Assembly: GCA_009996555.1 (NCBI GenBank)
Contig: JAACZX010000068.1
Span: 1 to 9,105, forward strand
Direction: 5' to 3'
Source: Chitinophagaceae bacterium
GTDB lineage: Bacteria; Bacteroidota; Bacteroidia; Chitinophagales; Chitinophagaceae
Length of the DNA: 9,105 bases
In this document: piece by piece, positions 1 through 7,017 of the stretch
How positions within the stretch are numbered: the stretch's first letter is position 1
Layout of the letters: each line of letters opens with the position of its first letter
The notes under the pieces: generated by a model
The model's database searches: none
Told to the model about the DNA's origin: nothing
The model's input: only the letters and a program-made list of their open reading frames with translations
Position numbers and translations under genes: made by a program

Positions 1-967
1 GGCGACGTGCAACACGATCCATCACATCCATCAGCAATGAATTATGATCAATAGCAACTGCTACTTCTTCAAAAATTGGAGCGCATTCAAATTGCGCAGG
101 CGCTACTTCGTTGTGGCGTGTGCGTAATGGAATACCCAGTTTGTATGATTCATTTTCAAAATCACGCATAAAGGCATATACACGTTCGGGAATGGAACCA
201 AAATAATGATCTTCCAACTGCTGGCCTTTTGCTGATTGATGACCAAACACAGTACGGCCGCTCAAAACAAGATCCGGCCTTGCATTATACATGGCTTCAT
301 CTACCACAAAATATTCCTGTTCCCATCCAAGAGTTGGAGTAACCTTGGTAATGTTTTTATCGAAGTAATAGCAAACATCAAGTGCAGCTTTGCTTACCGC
401 TTCCAGTGCTTTTAATACAGGCCCTTTGTAATCGAGTAATTCACCTGTGTATGATACAAATACCGTAGGGATGCAAAGTGTTTTACCTTGCCCTATTTCC
501 ATAATGAAAGCAGGAGAGGAGGGGTCCCATGCTGTGTAACCACGTGCTTCAAACGTTGCACGGATACCACCACTTGGAAAAGATGAGGCATCGGGCTCCT
601 GCTGGATCAATGCACCGCCATCAAATTCTTCAATAGCCGTACCATCGCCTTTTAATGTAAAGAAAGAGTCGTGTTTTTCTGCTGTTGTGCCTGTTAATGG
701 CTGAAACCAGTGTGTATAATGTGTAACACCTTTACTTTCGGCCCACTGGCGTATGCCTGCTGCAATCTGGTTGGCGTTTACACGATCGATCTTTTTATTT
801 CCTTTAATGGATGAAACAAGACTTTTGTATGCTTCATCGCTCAGGTATTCACGTGCTGTTTTTAACGTAAAAACATTCTGGCAAAAAATAGCAGTGATTT
901 TTGGCGAGCTTACCTGAATATCTTCCTGCTGCGATAGATTTTTAATGGCCTGGTAGCGTAATGACAT
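1..967 (-). CDS. glnN: Type III glutamine synthetase (GSIII), N-terminal part; runs off the left edge
   Basis: Glutamine synthetase joins ammonia to glutamate using ATP in the cytoplasm. I translated the reverse strand by hand: the start ATG is at 967-965 and 322 codons are open to the window edge. Sequence features fit the GSIII family: HYTHWFQPLTG at residues 83-93, the family hallmark block FPSGGIRATFEARGYTAWDP at 130-149, the metal/glutamate-binding strand GWEQEYF at 214-220 (E216, E218), and RHNEVAPAQFECAP at 284-297 (E287, E294). The family is usually a little over 700 residues, so less than half is present; the NGSGKHNNW active-site block should follow just outside. The start is well fixed, because an in-frame TAA lies four codons upstream and no other ATG intervenes. 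A terminator lies between this gene and the GSII gene behind it, so it probably has its own promoter in 968-1073, but I found no convincing -33/-7 pair there. GSIII is typical of Bacteroidota and cyanobacteria. Confidence 0.96.
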   Translation of the reverse strand, partial: MSLRYQAIKNLSQQEDIQVSSPKITAIFCQNVFTLKTAREYLSDEAYKSLVSSIKGNKKIDRVNANQIAAGIRQWAESKGVTHYTHWFQPLTGTTAEKHDSFFTLKGDGTAIEEFDGGALIQQEPDASSFPSGGIRATFEARGYTAWDPSSPAFIMEIGQGKTLCIPTVFVSYTGELLDYKGPVLKALEAVSKAALDVCYYFDKNITKVTPTLGWEQEYFVVDEAMYNARPDLVLSGRTVFGHQSAKGQQLEDHYFGSIPERVYAFMRDFENESYKLGIPLRTRHNEVAPAQFECAPIFEEVAVAIDHNSLLMDVMDRVARR

Positions 968-1073
968 AACGTGTAATTAAAGAGTTTGATCAGTATGGCT
1001 TGCAAGAACCGCATGATCGTAAAACGGGTTGTTTGCGTTGCGAATTTCAGCTTTTTCAAGTGGAAAGAAAAGC

Positions 1074-1103
1074 AAAAAAAAATCCCCCGTTTCTGCGGGG
1101 GAT
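1074..1103 (-). terminator. Rho-independent terminator of the GSII gene
   Basis: Read on the minus strand, an 8-bp perfect stem (1103-1096 with 1089-1082, five consecutive G-C pairs plus a closing C-G and two A-T pairs) encloses a 6-nt loop and runs directly into a T tract (1082-1074). It begins 23 bases past the GSII stop codon. The plus strand has no T tract on the other side, so it works in one direction only. It should insulate GSIII from GSII transcription. Confidence 0.93.
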
Positions 1104-1125
1104 CTCACAGAAAATATACAGTTGG

Positions 1126-2139
1126 TTATGGTTTTACAGAGCTTACTGTTTTGATAATGCGGGCTGCAACTTTATAAGGATCGGCCGCTGAGTTAGGACG
1201 ACGATCTTCCAGGTAGCCCTTCCAGCCCCATTTAGGAACTACAACAGGGATACGGATAGAAGCACCACGGTCAGAAACACCATAGCTGAAATCGTGAATG
1301 CTTGCAGTTTCGTGTTTACCTGTTAAGCGCAGATGGTTATCGGCACCATACACTTCAATATGTTCTTTTATTACAGGACGGAACGCTTCACAAACTTTGT
1401 CGAAGATTTCTTTGCTGCCTGCAGTGCGTAGTAATGTATTAGAGAAGTTAGCATGCATACCGCTGCCGTTCCAATCCAATGAACCAAGAGGTTTACAATG
1501 CCAGTTGATTGCTACACCATATTTCTCACCAATTCTTTCGAGGAGGTAACGGCCCAGCCAGATCTGGTCACCAGCTTCTTTCGCACCTTTAGCGAAGATC
1601 TGGAATTCCCATTGGCCTGCTGCTACTTCTGCATTGATACCTTCTACATTCAATCCTGCTTCTAAGCAAACATCCAAATGTTCTTCAATGATATCACGAC
1701 CAAATGCATTGTTAGCGCCTACTGAGCAGTAATAAGGACCTTGCGGGCCAGGGAAACCTGCTGCAGGGAAGCCAAGAGGTTTGTTTGTTTCAGGATTCCA
1801 GAGGAAATATTCCTGTTCGAAACCAAACCAGAAATCATTGTCATCATCATCAATATGTGCACGACCGTTTGATTCATGTGGAGTACCATCAGCATTCAAA
1901 ACTTCACACATTACTAAATATCCATTCTTGCGTTGTGGATCAGTAATAATATATACAGGTTTTAATAAGCAATCAGATGAACCACCGGGGGCTTGTTCTG
2001 TTGACGAACCATCGAAACTCCACATTGGACAATCTTCTAATTTACCACTGAAGTCTTTTTCGATTTTTGTTTTGCTGCGAAGGCTTTGTGTTGGTTTGTA
2101 ACCATCGAGCCAGATGTACTCAAGTTTTGATGCTGACAT
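1126..2139 (-). CDS. glnII: Type II glutamine synthetase (GSII, eukaryotic-type), complete
   Basis: This cytoplasmic enzyme makes glutamine from glutamate, ammonia and ATP. The 337-residue protein has the compact length of GSII (about 330-370), well short of GSI (about 450-470) or GSIII (over 700). The N-terminal beta-grasp part (roughly residues 1-100) holds MWSFDGSSTEQAPG at 39-52. The catalytic part holds FWFGFEQEYFLW at 103-114 (E108 and E110, metal ligands), NAEVAAGQWEFQ at 169-180 (E171, E178), NGSGMHANFS at 224-233 (H229), RLTGKHETAS at 271-280, DRGASIRIP at 290-298 (R291, R296) and YLEDRRPNSAADPY at 309-322 (E311, R313). No key residue appears to be missing. The regulatory Tyr adenylylation site of GSI is not expected in this family. 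The start at 2139 gives a normal N terminus; no Shine-Dalgarno is present, as is common in Bacteroidota. A terminator follows, and inverted repeats precede it. A second, unrelated-type synthetase gene lies directly downstream. Confidence 0.97.
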   Translation of the reverse strand: MSASKLEYIWLDGYKPTQSLRSKTKIEKDFSGKLEDCPMWSFDGSSTEQAPGGSSDCLLKPVYIITDPQRKNGYLVMCEVLNADGTPHESNGRAHIDDDDNDFWFGFEQEYFLWNPETNKPLGFPAAGFPGPQGPYYCSVGANNAFGRDIIEEHLDVCLEAGLNVEGINAEVAAGQWEFQIFAKGAKEAGDQIWLGRYLLERIGEKYGVAINWHCKPLGSLDWNGSGMHANFSNTLLRTAGSKEIFDKVCEAFRPVIKEHIEVYGADNHLRLTGKHETASIHDFSYGVSDRGASIRIPVVVPKWGWKGYLEDRRPNSAADPYKVAARIIKTVSSVKP

Positions 2140-2175
2140 GTTTTACCGCTTTGATTTAAGTTTAGAAAAACAATA

Positions 2176-2242
2176 AATATTGCTATTGCGGTGCTAATTT
2201 ACGATTGAAAATGTTTTTTAACTAAAAAAAATTAGCAATATT
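2176..2242. repeat. Nested inverted repeats upstream of the GSII gene (possible operator)
   Basis: AATATTGCTA (2176-2185) is perfectly inverted as TAGCAATATT (2233-2242). TGCTAATTT (2192-2200) is perfectly inverted as AAATTAGCA (2229-2237), so the right-hand block AAATTAGCAATATT serves both left arms. Between them, TTTTTTA-AC-TAAAAAA (2214-2229) is a further AT palindrome. The block lies 37-103 bases ahead of the GSII start codon, where a promoter and operators would be. A regulator-binding role is inference, and AT-rich DNA makes some of this likely by chance. I could not assign a clear -33/-7 pair here. Confidence 0.45.
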
Positions 2243-2285
2243 CCCAATTGAAACGTTTGTTAGTGTGGAAAAATTTATATGTTAT

Positions 2286-3536
2286 TTATTTTAATATTTT
2301 TTGTTTCCAGTCAATTGTGGCAATGATGGGAACAAGAATAAAGGGGAAAAAGATAGCACGGTAGCGCACAATGGCTCCTAACTGCGGTACAATATAACCG
2401 GTGAGTAAAAGCAATACCATTGATACAAGAAAAAGGAACTGCACCACGGAATGTTTATACGGGTTGTCGTTGTACTTAAAGAACCAGATTGACACAAGTA
2501 TCCAGATCAGCAAAATTTCCAATGCACTTATTACATATAGTGGCGAAAGAAACTCGGTAATATATGGACGGACCAATGCATGGTTTAATGCCTGCGGTGC
2601 ATTTTGCATAAAGCTTGTAAATGTTGGCTCCAGTTTTCGTTGCGGCAGAAAAGAGTTACCGCCAAGGCTGATAAAGTCTTTGTTACGAAGCGTAATGGAA
2701 ATGGGCAGGTTGAGTTTTGGATGAATGTATTTTCCACCAAAGAAAGCAGCACTGCCAATAATGGTCACCAGCAGGAAGGCGATCCATTTACGTTGAAAGA
2801 ACCGTTCGGCCAGCCACCATGCAGCTAATCCGGGAACACAGGCCAGCACCACATGGTTACGCACCGGAAAAATTGCGAACAACAACAGTAGTATAAGGGC
2901 AATGTTCTTTACACCCAGCTGTTTGTTCTTCAATCCAAAATACATGATGTACACAATCAGCGAAAGGTACATGAAGATGAGCCCGTCTTTATGAATACCG
3001 GAAGACCAGAACAGGAATGAAGGAAAAAGAAAAGTTGCACAGGTGATCAATTGCTTTTTGCCCGGAAACACATCATTCATAACCCTGATGAATGCAATGG
3101 GACCAAAGAACGTAATGAATGAATAAAAGATCACATTCACATAATACCTGGATCCGCTCAGTACATTAAACAATGAAACGATCTTTACCATATAGGTATG
3201 CTTCAAGTCATTCCAGTAAGAATTAACACTTGAAAAGAGGTGGCGGTAATCTCTGTCGTAAGGATTATCAAATATGCCCAGGAAATACCGTAGCGGGTCG
3301 TGGTACAAAAGTCGGGTGTCTTTTTCTGCATCAAAGAAAAACTTCCAGCTGTCGGACGATGAGGTATAGTTTTGAATGCGGCTGTAATAGTAGCCATAAA
3401 CAACGCCAGCTGCCACTTTCAGCAGAAAAAGTCCAATAATCCAGTATTTTGGTAACCCTGCCTGTTGAATAAATTTTATCCTGGTTATTAACCAGCAAAA
3501 CAGAACAAGGTAAACAGCAAACAGTATATAAGTCAT
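2286..3536 (-). CDS. Polytopic inner-membrane protein of unknown function (possible GT-C-like or polysaccharide-related protein)
   Basis: I do not recognise a named family. The 416-residue protein is strongly hydrophobic, with about ten or eleven membrane segments, roughly at 2-20, 31-52, 132-152, 162-178, 184-202, 209-225, 227-243, 251-268, 330-352, 364-383 and 393-409. A long polar loop (53-130) after the second segment contains an acidic stretch SSSDSWKFFFDAEK (59-72). FPSFLFWSSGIHKDG (171-185) and the C-terminal GAIVRYRAIFFPF (387-399) resemble blocks I associate with Bacteroidota membrane glycosyltransferases and EpsG/polymerase-like proteins. GT-C enzymes also carry a catalytic acid in their first long outer loop, so D62 or another acid there is a candidate. 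That reading is inference only. The protein starts directly with a membrane helix at 3536, so the start fits. It is transcribed divergently from purL and lies upstream of the GSII gene on the same strand, with 146 bases between them. No terminator is visible after it. Confidence 0.85.
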   Translation of the reverse strand: MTYILFAVYLVLFCWLITRIKFIQQAGLPKYWIIGLFLLKVAAGVVYGYYYSRIQNYTSSSDSWKFFFDAEKDTRLLYHDPLRYFLGIFDNPYDRDYRHLFSSVNSYWNDLKHTYMVKIVSLFNVLSGSRYYVNVIFYSFITFFGPIAFIRVMNDVFPGKKQLITCATFLFPSFLFWSSGIHKDGLIFMYLSLIVYIMYFGLKNKQLGVKNIALILLLLFAIFPVRNHVVLACVPGLAAWWLAERFFQRKWIAFLLVTIIGSAAFFGGKYIHPKLNLPISITLRNKDFISLGGNSFLPQRKLEPTFTSFMQNAPQALNHALVRPYITEFLSPLYVISALEILLIWILVSIWFFKYNDNPYKHSVVQFLFLVSMVLLLLTGYIVPQLGAIVRYRAIFFPFILVPIIATIDWKQKILK

Positions 3537-3547
3537 GTGTTGGGGAG

Positions 3548-3579
3548 CAAATTAAAATATTTCTTTTCACAGTTTCAAA
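3548..3579 (-). promoter_or_regulatory. Candidate promoter of the membrane-protein gene
   Basis: Read on the minus strand, TTTG (3579-3576) is followed after 20 bases by TTAATTTG (3555-3548), which matches the Bacteroidota -7 consensus TAnnTTTG at all but one base. The start codon is at 3536, so the 5' leader would be only about 5-8 bases. The -33 element abuts that of the purL promoter on the other strand. The match is moderate and the very short leader is a caution. Confidence 0.4.
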
Positions 3580-3605
3580 CCATTGCCCCTGCATTTGTAC
3601 TTTTG
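3573..3605 (+). promoter_or_regulatory. Promoter of purL (Bacteroidota -33/-7 type)
   Basis: TACTTTTG (3598-3605) matches the -7 consensus TAnnTTTG exactly and is followed by C, as is common in this phylum. TTTC (3573-3576), a 3-of-4 match to the -33 TTTG, lies 21 bases upstream. Transcription should start near 3609-3612, giving a leader of roughly 10-13 bases before the ATG at 3622. This excludes translation from the earlier in-frame ATG at 3583, which lies upstream of the -7 box. Confidence 0.75.
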
Positions 3606-3621
3606 CGCTTTCTTACACATC

Positions 3622-5856
3622 ATGGAAATAACAGTAAAGACCGCACAACAGCTTCGTTTAACCGAAGAAGAATTTGAATTAATTAAGCAGAAACTTGGCC
3701 GCACTCCCAACTTTAATGAACTCTGTGCCTTTAGTGGCATGTGGAGTGAGCACTGCAGTTATAAAAACTCCATCAAATGGTTAAAAACATTGCCCCGTGA
3801 AGGCGGACGTATGTTAGTGAAGGCTGGTGAGGAAAATGCCGGTTTAATGGATATTGGCGATAACCTTGGTGTGGTATTTAAAATTGAAAGTCATAATCAC
3901 CCGTCAGCTATTGAACCTTTTCAAGGTGCTGCAACAGGCGTAGGTGGTATTCATCGTGATATTTTCACCATGGGTGCACGCCCCATTGCTGCACTCAACT
4001 CACTTCGTTTCGGAAATCTGAAAGAAGCAAAAACACAACACTTGCTGGGTGGCGTTGTGCATGGTATTGGTCATTACGGCAACTGCTTTGGTGTGCCAAC
4101 TGTTGGTGGCGAAATTTATTTTGAAAACTGCTATCATACTAATCCGCTTGTGAATGCCATGAGTGTGGGTATTGTAAAAGCGGGTGAAACCGTTTCTGCA
4201 ACTGCAGAGGGCTTGGGTAATCCTGTATTCTTTGTGGGTAGCGCCACCGGTAAAGATGGTATTGGTGGTGCAAGTTTTGCAAGTGCTGATATTACTGCAG
4301 AAAGTGCAGAAGAATTACCGGCAGTGCAGGTAGGCGACCCGTTCCAGGAAAAGAAATTATTGGAAGCTTGTTTGGAAGTAATTCAAACAGGAGCTGTAGT
4401 AGGCATGCAGGATATGGGTGCAGCGGGCATTATCTGTTCTACTGCAGAAATGAGTGCAAAAGGTGGCGTAGGTATGCGTATTGATCTGGATAAAGTTCCA
4501 ACACGCCAGCAGAATATGAAAACATGGGAACTGTTGCTGAGCGAAAGCCAGGAACGTATGCTCATGGTGGTAGAAAAAGGTAAAGAGCAATTGGTGTTGG
4601 ATGTGTTTGAAAAGTGGGATCTCCCTTGTTCTGAAATCGGCGAAGTAACCGATGATGGCTTGCTTCGTTTCTATATGAATGGTGAGCTGGATGCTGAACT
4701 TCCTGCACACGATTTAGTGTTGGGTGGTGGCGCTCCGCAATACACAAGAGAGTACAGCGAGCCTGCATATTTTGAAAAGATCAAAGCATTTGATGCCAAC
4801 AGTATTGCAGTGCCAGCTGATCTGAAAGCAACAGCAGAGCAGTTGATTCAAATACCAAACATTGCCAGCAAACGTACAGTTTATCATCAGTACGACAGCA
4901 TGGTGGGCACCGGTAACTCAAGCACCAACGCACCAACCGATGCAGCAGTAGTGCATGTTAAAGGCACCACAAAAGGCATTGCTGTTACAACCGATTGTAA
5001 CAGTAAATATGTGTTTGCCGATCCGTATAAAGGAGCAATGATCGCTGTAAGTGAAGCTGCACGTAACATTGTGTGCAGTGGTGGTTTGCCATTGGGCGTA
5101 ACCAACTGTTTAAATTTTGGTAATCCTTACGATCCGCAAGTATATTACCAGTTTGTACATGCCATTAAAGGTATGGGCGAAGCCTGCGTGAAGTTTGATA
5201 CACCAGTAACCGGCGGTAACGTAAGCTTTTATAACCAAAGCCCTGATGGTGCAGTTTATCCAACACCAACCATTGGTATGGTGGGTTTGCTGGAAAACAT
5301 TGCAGATAAAATGACACTCGACTTTAAAGAAGAAGGTGATGTGATTTTCCTTGTTGGTAAAGCAACAGACAATATCAGTTCAAGCGAATATTTGCATAAA
5401 CTACATGGAGTGGAATTCAGTCCCGTTCCTCATTTTGAACTGGAAGAAGAATTTGCACTGCAACAAAAGATCGCAGCACTTATTGGTAAAAAACTGATCG
5501 CTTCTGCACATGATATTAGTGAAGGCGGTTTGTTTGTAACATTAACTGAAGCTGGTTTCAATCGTAACCTTGGATTTGCTGTAACAGCTGCTGATAACAA
5601 TATCCGTAAAGATGCTTATTGGTTCGGCGAAGGACAAAGCCGTGTGGTGGTAACTGTGAAGAAAGAGCAGCTGGAAGCATTTAAACAGGAGTTGGGCAGT
5701 CATCCATACAGCGAGTTGGGTGTGGTGACTGCTGGTGGTATTGAAATAGATGGCAGCAATTGGGGAACGATCCTTGAGTGGAAAGAAAAATATGATACTG
5801 CTATTGAAAGTTTATTAGCAGGCCATGAAAGCGAACATGCGTTAACAGCATTGTAA
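3622..5856 (+). CDS. purL: Phosphoribosylformylglycinamidine synthase, small PurL subunit
   Basis: PurL catalyses the fourth step of purine synthesis, turning FGAR, ATP and glutamine-derived ammonia into FGAM. With the start at 3622 it has 744 residues, the size of small PurL, which works with separate PurS and PurQ proteins. The large fused enzyme has about 1300 residues. Neither partner lies in this window. Key blocks are WSEHCSYK at 41-48 (H44), the ATP/substrate block ESHNHPSAIEPFQGAATG at 89-106, GGIHRDIFTMGARP at 108-121, MQDMGAAGI at 262-270, DSMVGTGNSS at 425-434, TPVTGGNVSFYN at 527-538 and AHDISEGGL at 629-637, so both AIRS-like halves are intact. An in-frame ATG at 3583 would add 13 residues (MPLHLYFCAFLHI), but it lies upstream of the -7 box, and those residues look non-native. 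A small membrane-protein gene follows after 57 bases with no strong terminator between, so the two may be cotranscribed. Confidence 0.97.
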   Translation: MEITVKTAQQLRLTEEEFELIKQKLGRTPNFNELCAFSGMWSEHCSYKNSIKWLKTLPREGGRMLVKAGEENAGLMDIGDNLGVVFKIESHNHPSAIEPFQGAATGVGGIHRDIFTMGARPIAALNSLRFGNLKEAKTQHLLGGVVHGIGHYGNCFGVPTVGGEIYFENCYHTNPLVNAMSVGIVKAGETVSATAEGLGNPVFFVGSATGKDGIGGASFASADITAESAEELPAVQVGDPFQEKKLLEACLEVIQTGAVVGMQDMGAAGIICSTAEMSAKGGVGMRIDLDKVPTRQQNMKTWELLLSESQERMLMVVEKGKEQLVLDVFEKWDLPCSEIGEVTDDGLLRFYMNGELDAELPAHDLVLGGGAPQYTREYSEPAYFEKIKAFDANSIAVPADLKATAEQLIQIPNIASKRTVYHQYDSMVGTGNSSTNAPTDAAVVHVKGTTKGIAVTTDCNSKYVFADPYKGAMIAVSEAARNIVCSGGLPLGVTNCLNFGNPYDPQVYYQFVHAIKGMGEACVKFDTPVTGGNVSFYNQSPDGAVYPTPTIGMVGLLENIADKMTLDFKEEGDVIFLVGKATDNISSSEYLHKLHGVEFSPVPHFELEEEFALQQKIAALIGKKLIASAHDISEGGLFVTLTEAGFNRNLGFAVTAADNNIRKDAYWFGEGQSRVVVTVKKEQLEAFKQELGSHPYSELGVVTAGGIEIDGSNWGTILEWKEKYDTAIESLLAGHESEHALTAL

Positions 5857-5863
5857 GCCCAAG

Positions 5864-5873
5864 CCCTAAAGGG
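5864..5873. repeat. Short palindrome CCCTAAAGGG after purL
   Basis: CCCT-AA-AGGG forms a 4-bp stem eight bases past the purL stop codon. It has no T tract, so it is a poor terminator. I have the impression that similar CCCTAAAGGG motifs recur between genes in Bacteroidota genomes, but only one copy is visible here. Confidence 0.3.
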
Positions 5874-5913
5874 AGCAGACTAATAGACTCGTTGGTTTAA
5901 AACTCAATACAGA

Positions 5914-6111
5914 ATGATAGCTTTCTTTGAATTTGTAGCTGAGTTATTTATTCAGATTGTTTGGGAAAGTGTTTTGAATTTCACAGGAGCTTGTATTAGA
6001 TTCCCATTCAGCAAAAAGAAATTTAAACAACTATTGGAAGATGGGATGAGTCCTCTTACAGGAATAGCTGCCGTGGTTATAATTATAGTGATGATACCTG
6101 TTTTAAAATAA
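5914..6111 (+). CDS. Small membrane protein of unknown function (65 residues)
   Basis: I do not recognise a named family. The protein has a hydrophobic N-terminal segment with acidic residues (about 3-27: FFEFVAELFIQIVWESVLN), a basic linker FSKKKFKQ at 32-39, and a clear C-terminal membrane helix at about 48-64 (LTGIAAVVIIIVMIPVL). This pattern of hydrophobic or amphipathic segment, Lys-rich loop and terminal helix is protein-like. The reading frame fills the space between purL and the terminator at 6173, and the competing frames look worse. It begins 57 bases after purL and ends 61 bases before the hairpin, so it could be the last gene of a purL transcript. I recall similar short proteins in Chitinophagaceae, but that is impression, not a search. 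The main doubt is its length. Confidence 0.62.
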   Translation: MIAFFEFVAELFIQIVWESVLNFTGACIRFPFSKKKFKQLLEDGMSPLTGIAAVVIIIVMIPVLK

Positions 6112-6172
6112 TCAGAAGAATGAAAACAAGTATTAAATAATAAAAATCTTAATTTAGCATTGTAACGAAAGC

Positions 6173-6204
6173 ATGCCACAGTGAAAATTCGCTGTGGCAT
6201 TTTA
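6173..6204 (+). terminator. Rho-independent terminator before proC
   Basis: ATGCCACAG (6173-6181) pairs perfectly with CTGTGGCAT (6192-6200), giving a 9-bp stem with a 10-base loop. The T of the closing pair begins a run of five Ts (6200-6204), and the sequence continues as ATTTAT. It would end transcripts from purL and the small membrane-protein gene. It lies only 17 bases before the proC start codon, too close for a separate proC promoter downstream, so proC must either start upstream of it or depend on read-through. Confidence 0.8.
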
Positions 6205-6221
6205 TTTATAAAAATATAGTC

Positions 6222-7016
6222 ATGAATAAGAAGATTGCCATTATTGGAGGAGGAAACCTGGGTGTTGCTATTGCCGAAGGATTGATCAAAAGCGGATTCT
6301 GTTTGCCCAGCCACATTATTATTACCAAGCGTAATATTAAAACGCTTAACGATATTGAAAGTAAAGGTGTATTGGTATCAGCCGATAATAAAGAAGCTGC
6401 CCGTTATGCCGATTTGATAATACTTGCAGTAAAACCTTTCCAGATCAAAGACGTGTTGCTCGATATGAAAGAAGAGCTGAATGCGCAACGTCATGTGCTG
6501 GTGAGTGTAATTACAGGTATTACCATTAAAGATATACAGGAATGGGTGGGGGCAGATATGCCGGTGATACGTGCCATGCCCAATACAGCTATTGCCATTC
6601 AGGAAAGCATGACCTGTATCAGCTCAATTAATACAGTACAGGAGCAACTGGATTATGTGCACGACTTGTTTACCCAACTTGGCCGTGTGGCATTGATTGA
6701 TGAAAAACTGATGGATGCCGCAACCGTACTGGGCGCATGTGGTATTGCTTATGCATTACGTTATATCCGTGCAAGCATACAAGGTGGTATTGAAATTGGG
6801 TTTGATGCAAAAACGGCCACACTTATTGCTGCACAAACGGTGAATGGTGCTGCTGAATTACTGATCCAGAAAGGATCGCATCCTGAAGCCGAGATCGATA
6901 AAGTAACCACACCCCGTGGTTGTACCATTGCAGGATTGAATGAAATGGAACACAGCGGTTTCAGCTCATCATTGATAAAAGGGATCAAAACAAGCTATGA
7001 CAGCATTGGGAAGTAG
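6222..7016 (+). CDS. proC: Pyrroline-5-carboxylate reductase
   Basis: ProC reduces 1-pyrroline-5-carboxylate to proline with NAD(P)H, the last step of proline synthesis, in the cytoplasm. The 264-residue length is normal. The N-terminal Rossmann fold starts with KKIAIIGGGNLGVAIAEGL at 3-21 (GGGNLG dinucleotide loop at 9-14) and continues with LAVKPFQ at 68-74 and VITGITI at 96-102. VIRAMPNTAIAI at 115-126 is a typical ProC block. The C-terminal dimerisation part carries DAATVLGACGIAYALRYI (165-182) and the signature TPRGCTIAGLNEMEHSGF at 230-247. Compared with the common GSGPAY and SPGGTT forms, it has ACGIAY and TPRGCT, which I believe is usual for Bacteroidota ProC. A terminator-like hairpin lies just upstream. 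The stop codon is one base from the stop codon of the convergent gene at 7018, so any terminator must lie inside a coding region. Confidence 0.96.
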   Translation: MNKKIAIIGGGNLGVAIAEGLIKSGFCLPSHIIITKRNIKTLNDIESKGVLVSADNKEAARYADLIILAVKPFQIKDVLLDMKEELNAQRHVLVSVITGITIKDIQEWVGADMPVIRAMPNTAIAIQESMTCISSINTVQEQLDYVHDLFTQLGRVALIDEKLMDAATVLGACGIAYALRYIRASIQGGIEIGFDAKTATLIAAQTVNGAAELLIQKGSHPEAEIDKVTTPRGCTIAGLNEMEHSGFSSSLIKGIKTSYDSIGK

Positions 7017-7017
7017 G

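Noticed and set aside
999..1006. CTTGCAAG palindrome upstream of GSIII
   Set aside because: An 8-base palindrome is expected by chance at this length and nothing else supports a site.
986..1191. Two overlapping plus-strand 63-residue frames
   Set aside because: They run through the GSII terminator and into the GSII 3' end in antisense, and the residues do not look like a protein family.
2240..2252. Possible sigma-54 promoter (GG...GC pattern on the minus strand) for GSII
   Set aside because: The GG and GC are only 7 bases apart where 10 are required, and the flanking consensus is poor.
4357..4768. Minus-strand frames within purL
   Set aside because: They are antisense to well-conserved PurL residues and show no protein-like pattern.
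5952..6314. 120-residue minus-strand frame
   Set aside because: It is antisense to the small membrane protein, the terminator and the proC start; its composition looks like a shadow.
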